Part shown: positions 18,063 through 26,511 of the stretch, piece by piece
How the letters are laid out: each line of letters begins with the position of its first letter
Numbering within the stretch: the stretch's first letter is position 1
Source: Cupriavidus sp. P-10
Lineage (GTDB): Bacteria > Pseudomonadota > Gammaproteobacteria > Burkholderiales > Burkholderiaceae
NCBI RefSeq assembly: GCF_003402535.2
Contig: NZ_AP025172.1
Location: forward strand, 310,001 to 374,000
Reading direction: 5' to 3'
DNA length: 64,000 bases
Position numbers and translations under genes: made by a program
Notes under the pieces: model-generated
Seen by the model: the letters and a program-made list of their open reading frames with translations, nothing else
The model's database searches: none
What the model was told of the DNA's origin: nothing

Positions 18063-19040
18063 TCAATTGGCGCGGATCCTGGCCTGCTCCACCAGCTTGC
18101 CGAAGCGCACGTATTCGCTGCGCATCTTCTGCATGGTGGCATCGCCATCCAGGTAGCTGGCCTGCACCCCCAGATTGGCGAACTGGCGCTTTACCTCCGG
18201 ATCGCTCATCAGCTTGCGCACCGCGTCGCTCAGCACGGTGCGTGCGGCGGGCGGCGTGGCTGCCGGCGCGAACAGGCCCACCCAGGCAATCACGTCGGCC
18301 GACGGATAGCCCGCTTCGGTGATGCCGGGCACCTGCGGCAGGTCGGGCAGGCGGCTCGACGACGTGACCGCCAGCGCGCGCAGCTGGCCCGACTTCACGC
18401 GCTGCACCGAACCGATGGCCGTGTCGAAGGCAAACGTGACTTCGCCAGAAAGCAGCGCCTGCACGCACTGCGCGCCGCTCTTGTAGGGCACCTCGATGAT
18501 GTCGGCGCCGGAGGCGACCTTGATCGCCTCGCCAGACAACTGCGCTGTGCTGCCGACGCCGAACGATGCGTAGCTGATCTTGCCCGGCGACTTGCGCGCG
18601 GCCTGCACCACATCCGCCACCGTCTTGTACGGCGACTGCGGGGCGACCAGGATCAGGTTCGGAAACGACGCCAGCGTGCCGATTGCCGCGAAGCTGCGCA
18701 GCGGGTCATACTGCACGTTCGGCATCACCTGCGGGCTAATGGTGAAGGCCGCATTAGAGCCGAGGAACAGCGTGTAGCCGTCGGCTTCGGCCCGCGCCAC
18801 GGCAGTGGCGCCGATCGTGGTGCCGCCGCCGGGGCGGTTTTCCACGACCACCGGCTGGCCCAGCGCGGCGTGCAGCTTCGGTCCCAGCATGCGCGCCATC
18901 AGGTCGATGGTGCCGCCGGCAGCGTAGGGCACTACCAGCCGGATCGGCCGGCTTGGGAAGTCCGCGGCAAGGGCGGAGGTGGCGGCGCCGGCGAAAGATG
19001 CTGCAACAAGGACAGTGGCGAGCGTCTTAGAGGGTTGCAT
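18063..19040 (-). CDS. Bug/TctC-family solute receptor
   Basis: A 325-residue periplasmic binding protein. Signal peptide MQPSKTLATVLVAASFAGAATSALA, then DFPSRPIRLVVPYAAGGTID, ENRPGGGTTIGATAVARA and LPDLPQVPGITEAGYPS, all diagnostic of the Bug fold. It lies 29 bases downstream of the FadB-like gene on the same strand, so it belongs to the leftward beta-oxidation transcript. It probably captures the acid that the pathway degrades, although no TctAB membrane partner is in the window. A second Bug gene ends the rightward arm of the same divergon. Confidence 0.9.
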   Translation of the reverse strand: MQPSKTLATVLVAASFAGAATSALAADFPSRPIRLVVPYAAGGTIDLMARMLGPKLHAALGQPVVVENRPGGGTTIGATAVARAEADGYTLFLGSNAAFTISPQVMPNVQYDPLRSFAAIGTLASFPNLILVAPQSPYKTVADVVQAARKSPGKISYASFGVGSTAQLSGEAIKVASGADIIEVPYKSGAQCVQALLSGEVTFAFDTAIGSVQRVKSGQLRALAVTSSSRLPDLPQVPGITEAGYPSADVIAWVGLFAPAATPPAARTVLSDAVRKLMSDPEVKRQFANLGVQASYLDGDATMQKMRSEYVRFGKLVEQARIRAN

Positions 19041-19069
19041 GGTTGTCTCCTTTCAATGCTCTAGTAAGG

Positions 19070-21214
19070 TCAGAACTGTTCGCCGCGGGCTGCCTTGTCC
19101 TGCAGCAGTGGCGGGGGCGCGAAGCGCTCGCCATAGCGTTCGGCCAGGTACGTGGCGCGCGCCACCGCCCTGTCCAACCCGTACTGGTTGAGGAACTGGA
19201 ACACGCCGCCAGTCCAGCGCGGAAAGCCGATGCCAAGCACCGAGCCGATGTCGCCGTCGCCCGCGCTGTCGAGCACGCCTTCCTCCAGGATGCGCACCGA
19301 TTCCAGCGCCATGGAGAACAGCAGCCGGTCCTGCTTGTCCTGCTGCGGGAACTGCTCGTCGGGGCGCAGGAAATGGCGCGCCAGTCCGCTCCAGAACACC
19401 TTGCCGCCCTCTGCCGGGTACTCGTAGAAGCCGCCGCCGGCGGCGCGGCCCTTGCGGCCGAACTCGTCGAGCATGCGCTTCATGACCGCATCGGCTGGGT
19501 GCGCCGGCAGGGGGCGGCCCTCGGCGGCATGCGCTGCGAGCGTCTCAAGCCGGTTGTTATAGGACAGACTCAGGCTGACTTCGTCCAGTACCGCGAGCGG
19601 TCCCACGGGAAAACCGGCAAATGCGGCCGCCGCCTCGATTGCGGCCGGGTCCTGGCCTTCACCCAGCATCGCCACGCCCTCGCGCGTGAAGGTGCTGAAC
19701 ACACGGCTGGTAAAGAAGCCCCGGCTGTCGTTGACGACGATCGGGGTCTTGCCGAGCTGAATGACGAAGTCCAGTGCCCGGGCCAGCGTCTCCTTCGAGG
19801 TCTGCTCGCCCTTGATCACTTCCACCAGCTGCATGCGATGCACCGGCGAGAAGAAATGCATGCCGATGAAGCGGTCCGGGCGCCCCGATGCCTTGGCCAG
19901 ACCGGTGATCGGCAGCGTGGACGTGTTCGAGGCCCAGAACGCGCCGTCGGCCAGCAGCGGCTCGGCGGATTTTGTGATCTCGGCCTTCAGTGCGGGGTTC
20001 TCGGGCACGGCTTCGATCACCAGGTCGACGTGGGCGAGGTCTTCGTAGCGTTCCACCGGATGGATGCGCTCCACGATCTCGCGGCGGCGGTCGGCATCGA
20101 TCTCACCCTTCTCTTCGCGTTTGGCGAGCAGCTTGTCGGCGGCATCGCGCGCGCCGGCTGCCTGCGCCAGGGTGGCGTCCTTGACCCACACATCGACACC
20201 GCGCGCGGCGGCCGCATAGGCGATGCCCTTGCCCATCATGCCCGCGCCGAGCACGGCCAGCGTGCCGACCTTGCCTTTGGCCACGCCTTGCGGACGTTGC
20301 GCGCCCGACTTGATCTCGTTGGCACGGAACCAGAAGGTGCGCAGGATGTTCTTGGATACCTTGCCGGTAACGAGCTGCACGAAGTAGCGCGATTCGATGC
20401 GGCTGGCGGTGTCGAAGTCAACCTGCATGCCTTCGACCGAGGCGCACAGGATCGCTTCCGGCGCCGGGTAACACCCCTTGGTCCTGGCTCGTACCGCGGC
20501 AGCGGCGGTGGAAATCCAGCGTTTGGGGCCGTCCGCATCGTTCCAGCCGCCCGGCGGCACGTAGCCCTTGACGTCCCAGGGCTGGGTGCTCGCGGGGTGG
20601 CCGATGATCCAGGCGCACGCGGCGTCAAGCAGCGCCTGCTTCGAGTCGGCCAGCGCGTGAACCAGCCCGCTCTTGACTGCCTCGGCAGGGGACATCAGCT
20701 TGCTGTCCTGCAGATACGGCTGGCTGGCAGCCAGGCCGACCAGGCGGGTCATGCGTACCACGCCGCCGGCGCCGGGCATCAGGCCCAGCGTCGCTTCGGG
20801 CAGGCCGAACTGGACCTTGGGCTTGTCCAGCGCGATGCGATGGTGGCAGGCCAGCGCGATCTCGAAACCACCGCCCAGCGCGGTGCCATTGAGCGCGGCC
20901 ACCACCGGCTTGCCCAGCGTTTCGAGCCGGCGCAGCGTGTTTTTGCCGAGCTCAGTGGCTTCGAACAGCCGCTGCGCATCGGCGGGCTGCATCTTGTAGA
21001 GGCGGTTCAGGTCGCCGCCGGCGAAGAAGGTCTCCTTGGCGGACGTCAGGATGACGCCGGCGATATCGTCTTTCTCTGCTTGCAGGCGGGTCACCATGTC
21101 GGCAAAACACTGCCGCATGGCGTCGGACATGGTGTTGACGCTTTGTTCCGGCGCGTCGAAAGTGAGGGTGACGATGCCGTCGGCGGACTTGTGGTACTGG
21201 ATCGGGGCTTGCAT
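19070..21214 (-). CDS. FadB/FadJ-like bifunctional enoyl-CoA hydratase / 3-hydroxyacyl-CoA dehydrogenase
   Basis: A 714-residue two-domain enzyme that hydrates 2-enoyl-CoA and oxidises the 3-hydroxyacyl-CoA with NAD. The N-terminal crotonase domain shows FFAGGDLNRL, NGTALGGGFEIALACHHRI and FGLPEATLGLMPGAGG. The dehydrogenase domain begins near residue 320 with VLGAGMMGKGIAYAAAARGV (Rossmann), then SNTSTLPITGLA and GMHFFSPVHRM with the catalytic His, and the C-terminal half GKTPIVVNDSRGFFTSRV. It is 63 bases downstream of the thiolase, completing the core of a beta-oxidation cycle. The large opposite-strand frame over it is a GC shadow. Confidence 0.93.
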   Translation of the reverse strand: MQAPIQYHKSADGIVTLTFDAPEQSVNTMSDAMRQCFADMVTRLQAEKDDIAGVILTSAKETFFAGGDLNRLYKMQPADAQRLFEATELGKNTLRRLETLGKPVVAALNGTALGGGFEIALACHHRIALDKPKVQFGLPEATLGLMPGAGGVVRMTRLVGLAASQPYLQDSKLMSPAEAVKSGLVHALADSKQALLDAACAWIIGHPASTQPWDVKGYVPPGGWNDADGPKRWISTAAAAVRARTKGCYPAPEAILCASVEGMQVDFDTASRIESRYFVQLVTGKVSKNILRTFWFRANEIKSGAQRPQGVAKGKVGTLAVLGAGMMGKGIAYAAAARGVDVWVKDATLAQAAGARDAADKLLAKREEKGEIDADRRREIVERIHPVERYEDLAHVDLVIEAVPENPALKAEITKSAEPLLADGAFWASNTSTLPITGLAKASGRPDRFIGMHFFSPVHRMQLVEVIKGEQTSKETLARALDFVIQLGKTPIVVNDSRGFFTSRVFSTFTREGVAMLGEGQDPAAIEAAAAFAGFPVGPLAVLDEVSLSLSYNNRLETLAAHAAEGRPLPAHPADAVMKRMLDEFGRKGRAAGGGFYEYPAEGGKVFWSGLARHFLRPDEQFPQQDKQDRLLFSMALESVRILEEGVLDSAGDGDIGSVLGIGFPRWTGGVFQFLNQYGLDRAVARATYLAERYGERFAPPPLLQDKAARGEQF

Positions 21215-21277
21215 CTGGGGTCTCCGGCAGGGCGGGCTGATCGCGCCGCGCGCGTGGTTCTGGATATCTAAGGGGGC

Positions 21278-22489
21278 TCAGAGGCGTTCGATGACCGTGG
21301 CCACGCCCATGCCGCCAGCCACGCACAGCGTGGCCACGCCGTAGCGTTGCTGCCGGCGTTCCAGTTCATCGAGCAGGGTGCCGACGATGATCGCGCCGGT
21401 GGCGCCGATCGGATGGCCCATGGCGATGGAGCCGCCGTTGACGTTGATCTTCTCCAGCGGCACGCCGAGCGTCTTGGCAAAATGCAGCGGTACGGCGGCA
21501 AAGGCTTCGTTGACCTCGAACAGGTCGATCTGGTCGGCACGCAGGCCGGCCTTGGCCAGCGCCTTTTGCGTGGCCGGCACCGGGCCGGTCAGCATCAGCG
21601 TGGCTTCGACCGACGCCAGGCCCGTACCCAGGATGCGCGCGCGCGGGCGCAGGCCAAGCTCCTGCCCGATGCGCTCGCTGCCGACCAGCACCAGGCCGGC
21701 ACCATCGACGATCCCCGAGGAGTTGCCGGCGGTGTGCACGGCATCGATATGGTCGAGTTCGGGATAGCGCTGGCGGGCTACCACGGCGTTGGCTGCGCCA
21801 GCCGCGCCGCCAAAGGCCGGCTTGAGCGACGCCAGCGACGCCGACGTGGTTTCCTCGCGAATGTATTCGTCGTGGTCCAGCATCACCAGCCCGCTGGCAT
21901 CGCGCACCGGTACCAGCGAGCGCGAGAACTTCCCTTCGCGGCGGGCAGCCGCGGCCAGTTCCTGCGAGCGCAGCGCATAGCTGTCCAGCTGTTCGCGGCC
22001 AAAGCCATGCAGCGCGGCAACCATGTCGGCGCTGAACCCCTGCGGCACATAAGCGATCTTCAGGCTGGTGGCCGGGTCATAGATCCATGCACCACCGGAG
22101 GCGCCGAGGCCCAGGCGCGACATCGACTCAACGCCGCCGGCGGCAATCAGGTCGTGCCAGCCAGAGCGGACTTTCTCCGCGGCAATATTGATCGCTTCCA
22201 GGCCGGCGCCGCAGAAACGCTGCAGTGCCATGCCGGGCACCTGCGTCCAGCCGCCTGGCGCGCACAGGGCAGCGATGCGGGGCAGGCAGGAGCCTTGGTC
22301 ACCGACCGCGGAGCTGATGCCCATGATGAGATCATCCACGCGCGCTGGATCCAGGTCGTGGCGCTGGCGCAGCGCTTCCAGCAATGTGACGACAAGATCA
22401 ATCGGCTTAACCTCATACAGCGCGCCGGCGCCGGGCTTGCCCTTGCCGCGCGGGGTGCGTACGGCGTCATAGATGAATGCTTCAGTCAT
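21278..22489 (-). CDS. Acetyl-CoA C-acyltransferase (thiolase)
   Basis: Thiolytic cleavage of 3-ketoacyl-CoA, the last step of beta-oxidation. The 403-residue protein shows the acyl-enzyme Cys93 in ALQRFCGAGLEAIN, the NVNGGSIAMGHPIGATGA box with the active-site His, and the C-terminal Cys in ATLCVAGGMGVA. AIYDAVRTP-like start FIYDAVRTPRGKGKPG. GAGGAGAC precedes the ATG. It is the first gene of the leftward arm, divergent from the IclR regulator with about 90 bases between, so it is probably controlled by that regulator. Confidence 0.93.
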   Translation of the reverse strand: MTEAFIYDAVRTPRGKGKPGAGALYEVKPIDLVVTLLEALRQRHDLDPARVDDLIMGISSAVGDQGSCLPRIAALCAPGGWTQVPGMALQRFCGAGLEAINIAAEKVRSGWHDLIAAGGVESMSRLGLGASGGAWIYDPATSLKIAYVPQGFSADMVAALHGFGREQLDSYALRSQELAAAARREGKFSRSLVPVRDASGLVMLDHDEYIREETTSASLASLKPAFGGAAGAANAVVARQRYPELDHIDAVHTAGNSSGIVDGAGLVLVGSERIGQELGLRPRARILGTGLASVEATLMLTGPVPATQKALAKAGLRADQIDLFEVNEAFAAVPLHFAKTLGVPLEKINVNGGSIAMGHPIGATGAIIVGTLLDELERRQQRYGVATLCVAGGMGVATVIERL

Positions 22490-22529
22490 CGCGTCTCCTC
22501 AAAAAGTGAGATGAGTGTCTCGAAAATAG

Positions 22530-22558
22530 TTGCGCAAGTCAAATCATGTGTCCATAAT
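22530..22558 (+). promoter_or_regulatory. Candidate sigma-70 promoter of the iclR-type gene with overlapping TTGCGCAA palindrome
   Basis: TTGCGC (22530-22535), an exact 17-base spacer and CATAAT (22553-22558) make a good promoter for the regulator. The palindrome TTGCGCAA (22530-22537) covers its -35 box, and the divergent thiolase promoter may use TTGACT on the minus strand (22537-22542), so one bound protein could block both. Autoregulation by the IclR-type protein is inference. Confidence 0.5.
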
Positions 22559-22578
22559 TTGTGAAACGGAGATATAAA

Positions 22579-23409
22579 ATGAAACGTGAATCTCAAATTC
22601 AAGAGCTTCCATCCGAGTTGCAAGCCGAAAGTGGCGCAACTGCCGCAGGCAGTGCGCTGGCGCGCGGCATCCAGATCCTCCAGGCCTTCACCACCGCGAC
22701 GCCGGAGTTGAACGCCCGGGACCTGATGGCCGCTACCGGCCTGCCGAGGCCGACGCTGTTCCGCCTGGCCTCGACGCTGTGCGAGGCCGGCCTGCTGCGC
22801 TACGACGAACTGACCGGCCGTTTTCAGCCGGCACCCGGGCTGGCGCGCCTGGCTTCGCCGCTGCTGGCGCGGGTGCGTATCCGCCAGCTGGCTTTCGGCC
22901 CAATGCAGGCCCTGGCCGATCGCGTGCGGGGCCAGGTTTCGCTGGGACTGGGCGCGGGCCTGGACCTGGTCTTTATCGAACTGGCCCAGGCCAAGGAATG
23001 CGAGACCGTGCGGCCGGCGATGGGCAGCCATATCTCGCTGTCGCGCACGGCAAAGGGACGGGCCTACCTTGCGGCACTGCCCCCCGAACAACGGGAGCGC
23101 TATGTCGAGGCGATGCGCGCAAGCGATCCCGAGCACGGCGCCTGGCTGGCCGATCGCATGTCGGAAGCGCGTAAGAACCTGGCCGAACGCGGCTTTTGCA
23201 TCAGCCACGGTGACCTGCATCACCAACTCGATGCCGTCGCCGTGCCGGTGCGGTCCAACGTGCCGGACGAGATTTACGTGTTCGCCTGCACCGTGCCGAG
23301 CTTCGAATTGCGGCCGGGCCAGTTGGAGGAGGACGTGGGTCCGCGCCTGGCCACGATGGTGCGCAGCATTGAGGCCGCGCTGGGCATTCCCCCAGCCAGC
23401 TATGGCTGA
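22579..23409 (+). CDS. IclR-family transcriptional regulator
   Basis: A 276-residue regulator. The N-terminal winged helix (ALARGIQILQAFTTATPELN, ARDLMAATGLPRPTLFRLAS) is followed by the effector domain (VSLGLGAGLDLVFIELAQ, SLSRTAKGRAYLAALPPEQR, GFCISHGDLHHQLDAVAVPV) typical of IclR proteins that bind aromatic or organic acids. I chose the ATG at 22579 because GGAG lies nine bases upstream; an in-frame GTG at 22561 is possible. It sits between the leftward thiolase arm and the rightward ligase arm and is the obvious local regulator of both. Confidence 0.9.
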   Translation: MKRESQIQELPSELQAESGATAAGSALARGIQILQAFTTATPELNARDLMAATGLPRPTLFRLASTLCEAGLLRYDELTGRFQPAPGLARLASPLLARVRIRQLAFGPMQALADRVRGQVSLGLGAGLDLVFIELAQAKECETVRPAMGSHISLSRTAKGRAYLAALPPEQRERYVEAMRASDPEHGAWLADRMSEARKNLAERGFCISHGDLHHQLDAVAVPVRSNVPDEIYVFACTVPSFELRPGQLEEDVGPRLATMVRSIEAALGIPPASYG

Positions 23410-23488
23410 TCTGGCTGTGACGGGTTGACGTAACGGAGATCCGGGTCCGCGCAAACGAGCAGGGCCGGACCAGAGGAGAGAGGAGACA

Positions 23489-25078
23489 ATGGAGACACTA
23501 CAGACCGTGGACCGGCTTGCCCATTGGGCGCAGGTTCAACCCGACAAAGCCGCCGTACGGCTGACCGATGGGCAGGCGACATTGAACCTGACCTACGGTG
23601 AACTCGATGCGCACGCCAACCTGGTCGCGCAATGGCTGATCGGTGCTGGCTTGAAGGAGGGCGAGGGGATCGCGCTGCTGATGGAAAACCACCCGGCCAT
23701 GTTCGCCCTGGCCTGGGGCGCACGGCGTGCGGGACTCTACTACACGCCTGTAAGCGTGCACCTGAATCCTTCGGAAGTGGAATATATCTTGCGCGATTGC
23801 GGTGCCAGGCTGCTGGTCGCGACGCGCAAGACCGTGGAACTGGCCGCCGCCATCGGCGAGGACTGGACCGGCGACAAGTACCTGCTCGACGGCGAAGCGC
23901 CCGGCTTCCTGCCCTTTGCTCAAGCTCTTGCGGATTATGACACCGGCACGCCCCTGCCCGAGCGCGCGGTGGGACGCGACTTCCTATACTCCTCCGGCAC
24001 AACCGGCAAGCCCAAGGGCATCCGGCGCCCGCTGGTGCCGTTCGCCGACCGCTTGCGCGACGCCTATGACGCCGTGGTCTGGCGCGAATTCTTCAAGTTT
24101 GGCCGTGACACCGTCTACCTGACCATGGCACCGCTTTATCATGCGGCGCCCATGCGCAGCGTGATGCGCAATATCGACTGGGGTGGCGAGAACATCGTGT
24201 CAAGCCGCTTCGACGCCGAACAGGCCCTGCGGCTGATCGCGCAGCACCGCGTCACGCACAGCCAATGGGTGCCGACCATGATGATCCGCCTGCTGGCACT
24301 GCCCGACGCCGTGCGTGCGCAGGCCGACCTGTCGAGCATGCGCGTGGCGATCCATGCCGCCGCGCCGTGCCCGCCCGACGTCAAGCAGCGCATGATCGAC
24401 TGGTGGGGCAAGGTCTGGTTCGAGTACTACGGCGGCTCAGAGGGCATTGGCCTGACCGGCGTCGACAGCGAGCAGTGGCTGCGCAGGCCGGGCACGGTAG
24501 GGCGCGCGCTGCTGGGCACGATCCACATCAAGGACGAGGCGGGCCGGGAGCTGCCAGCAGGGCAGCAGGGCCGCATATGGTTCTCGGGCGCGCCGCGCTT
24601 TGCCTACCACAACGATCCGCAAAAGACCGCCGACGCCTACGATGCGCATGGCTGCGCGACCTTCGGCGATATCGGCCACGTGGACGAGGACGGCTTTCTT
24701 TATCTCTCCGGGCGCCGCACTGACCTGATCCTGTCCGGCGGCGTAAACATCTACCCGCAGGAAATTGAAAACCTTCTTGCCACCTATCCCGGCGTGGCGG
24801 ATGTCGCGGTCATCGGCGTGCCGCATCCGGAGTTCGGCGAAGCAGTCAAGGCGGTGGTCGAACTGCAGTCAGCACAGCAGCCCACGCCGGAACTGGCGGA
24901 GGCGATTCTGAACTTCTGCCGCCAGCACATCTCGCACGTGAAATGCCCACGCAGCGTGGATTTCGTCAAGGCGCTGCCGCGGCTTGAAAACGGAAAGCTC
25001 TACAAGCGGCTGCTCATCAACCAGTACGCAGCCGCTGCTGCAGCGGCTGCAGAAAGCCCGGCCGCGGCCGCCAGCTGA
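23489..25078 (+). CDS. AMP-dependent acyl-CoA synthetase
   Basis: Activates a carboxylic acid to its CoA thioester with ATP, the entry step for the surrounding beta-oxidation genes. The 529-residue protein carries the P-loop SSGTTGKPKGIRRP, the A5 motif YYGGSEGIG, the hinge GDIGHVDEDGFLYLSGRRTD, NIYPQEIEN, and the C-terminal catalytic Lys in LENGKLYKRLL. A GGAGAGAGGAGAC ribosome site precedes the ATG. The chain length or ring type of the substrate is not evident. The C-terminus ends in an alanine run encoded by an inverted repeat (25028-25050). Confidence 0.92.
   Translation: METLQTVDRLAHWAQVQPDKAAVRLTDGQATLNLTYGELDAHANLVAQWLIGAGLKEGEGIALLMENHPAMFALAWGARRAGLYYTPVSVHLNPSEVEYILRDCGARLLVATRKTVELAAAIGEDWTGDKYLLDGEAPGFLPFAQALADYDTGTPLPERAVGRDFLYSSGTTGKPKGIRRPLVPFADRLRDAYDAVVWREFFKFGRDTVYLTMAPLYHAAPMRSVMRNIDWGGENIVSSRFDAEQALRLIAQHRVTHSQWVPTMMIRLLALPDAVRAQADLSSMRVAIHAAAPCPPDVKQRMIDWWGKVWFEYYGGSEGIGLTGVDSEQWLRRPGTVGRALLGTIHIKDEAGRELPAGQQGRIWFSGAPRFAYHNDPQKTADAYDAHGCATFGDIGHVDEDGFLYLSGRRTDLILSGGVNIYPQEIENLLATYPGVADVAVIGVPHPEFGEAVKAVVELQSAQQPTPELAEAILNFCRQHISHVKCPRSVDFVKALPRLENGKLYKRLLINQYAAAAAAAAESPAAAAS
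25028..25050. repeat. Perfect 11-bp inverted repeat at the end of the ligase gene
   Basis: GCAGCCGCTGC, one base, then GCAGCGGCTGC. It encodes part of an alanine run and can fold as a near loopless hairpin or cruciform. It is probably a by-product of GC-rich Ala codons, with no T-tract to make it a terminator. Confidence 0.5.
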
Positions 25079-25127
25079 GCCGCACGCCTGGCAACCCAGA
25101 CAAGCACCATCCAAAGGAGACATCCCC

Positions 25128-26258
25128 ATGCGAACAGCCCTCCGTGAAGATCACGAACAGTTCCGCGACCAGGTACGCAAATTCGTCCAGCGCGAGATCG
25201 CGCCCTACCACCACGAATGGGAAAAGGTCGGCTGCGTGCCGCGCGAAACCTGGCTCAAGGCGGGCCGCGAAGGCCTGCTGCTGTGCGCCATCCCGGAGCA
25301 GTACGGTGGCGGTGGTGGCGACTTCGGACATTCCATTGTCGTGATCGAAGAGCTGATGCGCGTGCTGGCCACCGGCCCGGGCTTTCCGCTGCACTCCGAC
25401 ATTGTGGCGCCGTACATCCTCGCTTACGGCACCGAGGCGCAGAAGGAGCGCTGGCTGCCGCCGATGGCCCGCGGCGAAAAGATTGGCGCGATCGCCATGA
25501 CCGAACCGGGCATCGGCAGCGACCTGAAATCGCTGCGCACCACCGCGCGGCGCGACGGTGACAGCTACGTCATCAACGGGCAGAAGACCTTTATCACCAA
25601 CGGCGCCAATTCAGACCTGGTGATCGTGGCGTGCAAGACCGATCCCGCCGCCGGCACGCGCGGCATCAGCCTGATCGTGGTGGAAGCCGGCACGCCCGGC
25701 TTCACCAAGGGCCCGCTGCTGGAGAAGATCGGCCTGAAGGCGCAGGACACGTCCGAGCTGTTCTTTGATGAAGTGCGCGTGCCTGCCGCCAACCTGCTGG
25801 GCGAGGAAGGCAAGGGTTTCGGCTACCTGATGCACCAACTCGCGCAGGAACGGTTGATGGTCTCGGTGCGTAGCCCGGTGGTGATGGAAACCATGTTGGA
25901 AGAAACCATTGCATACACCAAGAGCCGCAAGGCCTTCGGCCAGCCGGTGTTCGACCTGCAGAACACGCGCTTCAAGCTGGCGGAAATCAAGGCGAAGACC
26001 GTCGCCTGCCGTGTCTTCATCGATCACTGCATCGCACTGCATTTCAAGAAAGAGCTCACCAGCGAAATGGCTGCCATGGCCAAGCTCTATGCCACGGAAG
26101 CGCAAGGGCAGGCAGTCGATGAACTGCTGCAGCTGCACGGCGGCTACGGTTTCATGCGCGAGTATGGCATCGCACGGGCATTCGTGGACAGCCGCGTACA
26201 GCGGATCTATGGCGGTACGTCGGAGATCATGAAGGAGATCATCGGCCGCAGCCTGTGA
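25128..26258 (+). CDS. Acyl-CoA dehydrogenase (LCAD/IVD-like)
   Basis: FAD-dependent alpha,beta-dehydrogenation of an acyl-CoA. The 376-residue protein has AIAMTEPGIGSDLKSLRTTA and FITNGANSDLVIVACKT (flavin and substrate site), LGEEGKGFGYLMHQLAQERL and the end IYGGTSEIMKEIIGRSL. The MCAD-type catalytic Glu in the C-terminal loop is replaced by Gly (IYGGT). As in LCAD and isovaleryl-CoA dehydrogenase, the base is probably the Glu of AQERL, which would favour branched or long substrates. AAAGGAGA precedes the ATG at 25128, so I reject the longer frame that overlaps the ligase. Confidence 0.92.
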   Translation: MRTALREDHEQFRDQVRKFVQREIAPYHHEWEKVGCVPRETWLKAGREGLLLCAIPEQYGGGGGDFGHSIVVIEELMRVLATGPGFPLHSDIVAPYILAYGTEAQKERWLPPMARGEKIGAIAMTEPGIGSDLKSLRTTARRDGDSYVINGQKTFITNGANSDLVIVACKTDPAAGTRGISLIVVEAGTPGFTKGPLLEKIGLKAQDTSELFFDEVRVPAANLLGEEGKGFGYLMHQLAQERLMVSVRSPVVMETMLEETIAYTKSRKAFGQPVFDLQNTRFKLAEIKAKTVACRVFIDHCIALHFKKELTSEMAAMAKLYATEAQGQAVDELLQLHGGYGFMREYGIARAFVDSRVQRIYGGTSEIMKEIIGRSL

Positions 26259-26319
26259 GCGGGGAGAACCCGGTCGCTGGTCAGACGGGAGCAGCGGCGG
26301 CCGGCTCTGCGAGTGTGCA

Positions 26320-26511
26320 TTGCTGGAAAGTATTGATGTCTGCTTCGCCCCGTTGCTCAGTCCGGATGACGCAGCCAGGCATCCGCACAACGTCGCACGC
26401 GGCATTTACGTTGAAGAGGATGGCCAGCTTCAGGCAAGGCCGGCACCGCGGTTCGATGGAAAGCTGTGGCACCCGGTCCGATTCCACAATCTGAGCAAGG
26501 ATCAGAAATGA
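26320..26511 (+). pseudogene. C-terminal stub of an alpha-methylacyl-CoA racemase (CaiB/BaiF family)
   Basis: Only the last 60 or so residues remain: LLESIDVCFAPLLSPDDAAR, HPHNVARGIYVEEDGQLQ and ARPAPRFD. The FAPLLS..DA..HPHNVARG.....G..QPAPAPRF pattern is the C-terminus of alpha-methylacyl-CoA racemases. No start codon other than TTG exists and the N-terminal 300 residues are absent, so most of the gene has been deleted. Its stop overlaps the start of the next acyl-CoA dehydrogenase by ATGA, which suggests that the intact racemase gene was once coupled to it and that the pathway handled 2-methyl-branched acyl-CoAs. Confidence 0.65.

Noticed and set aside
19043..21271. 742-codon frame antisense to the FadB-like gene
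   Set aside because: Runs opposite a complete, well-matched enzyme; rich in Arg, His, Gly and Gln as expected of a GC-rich complement, and no family resemblance.
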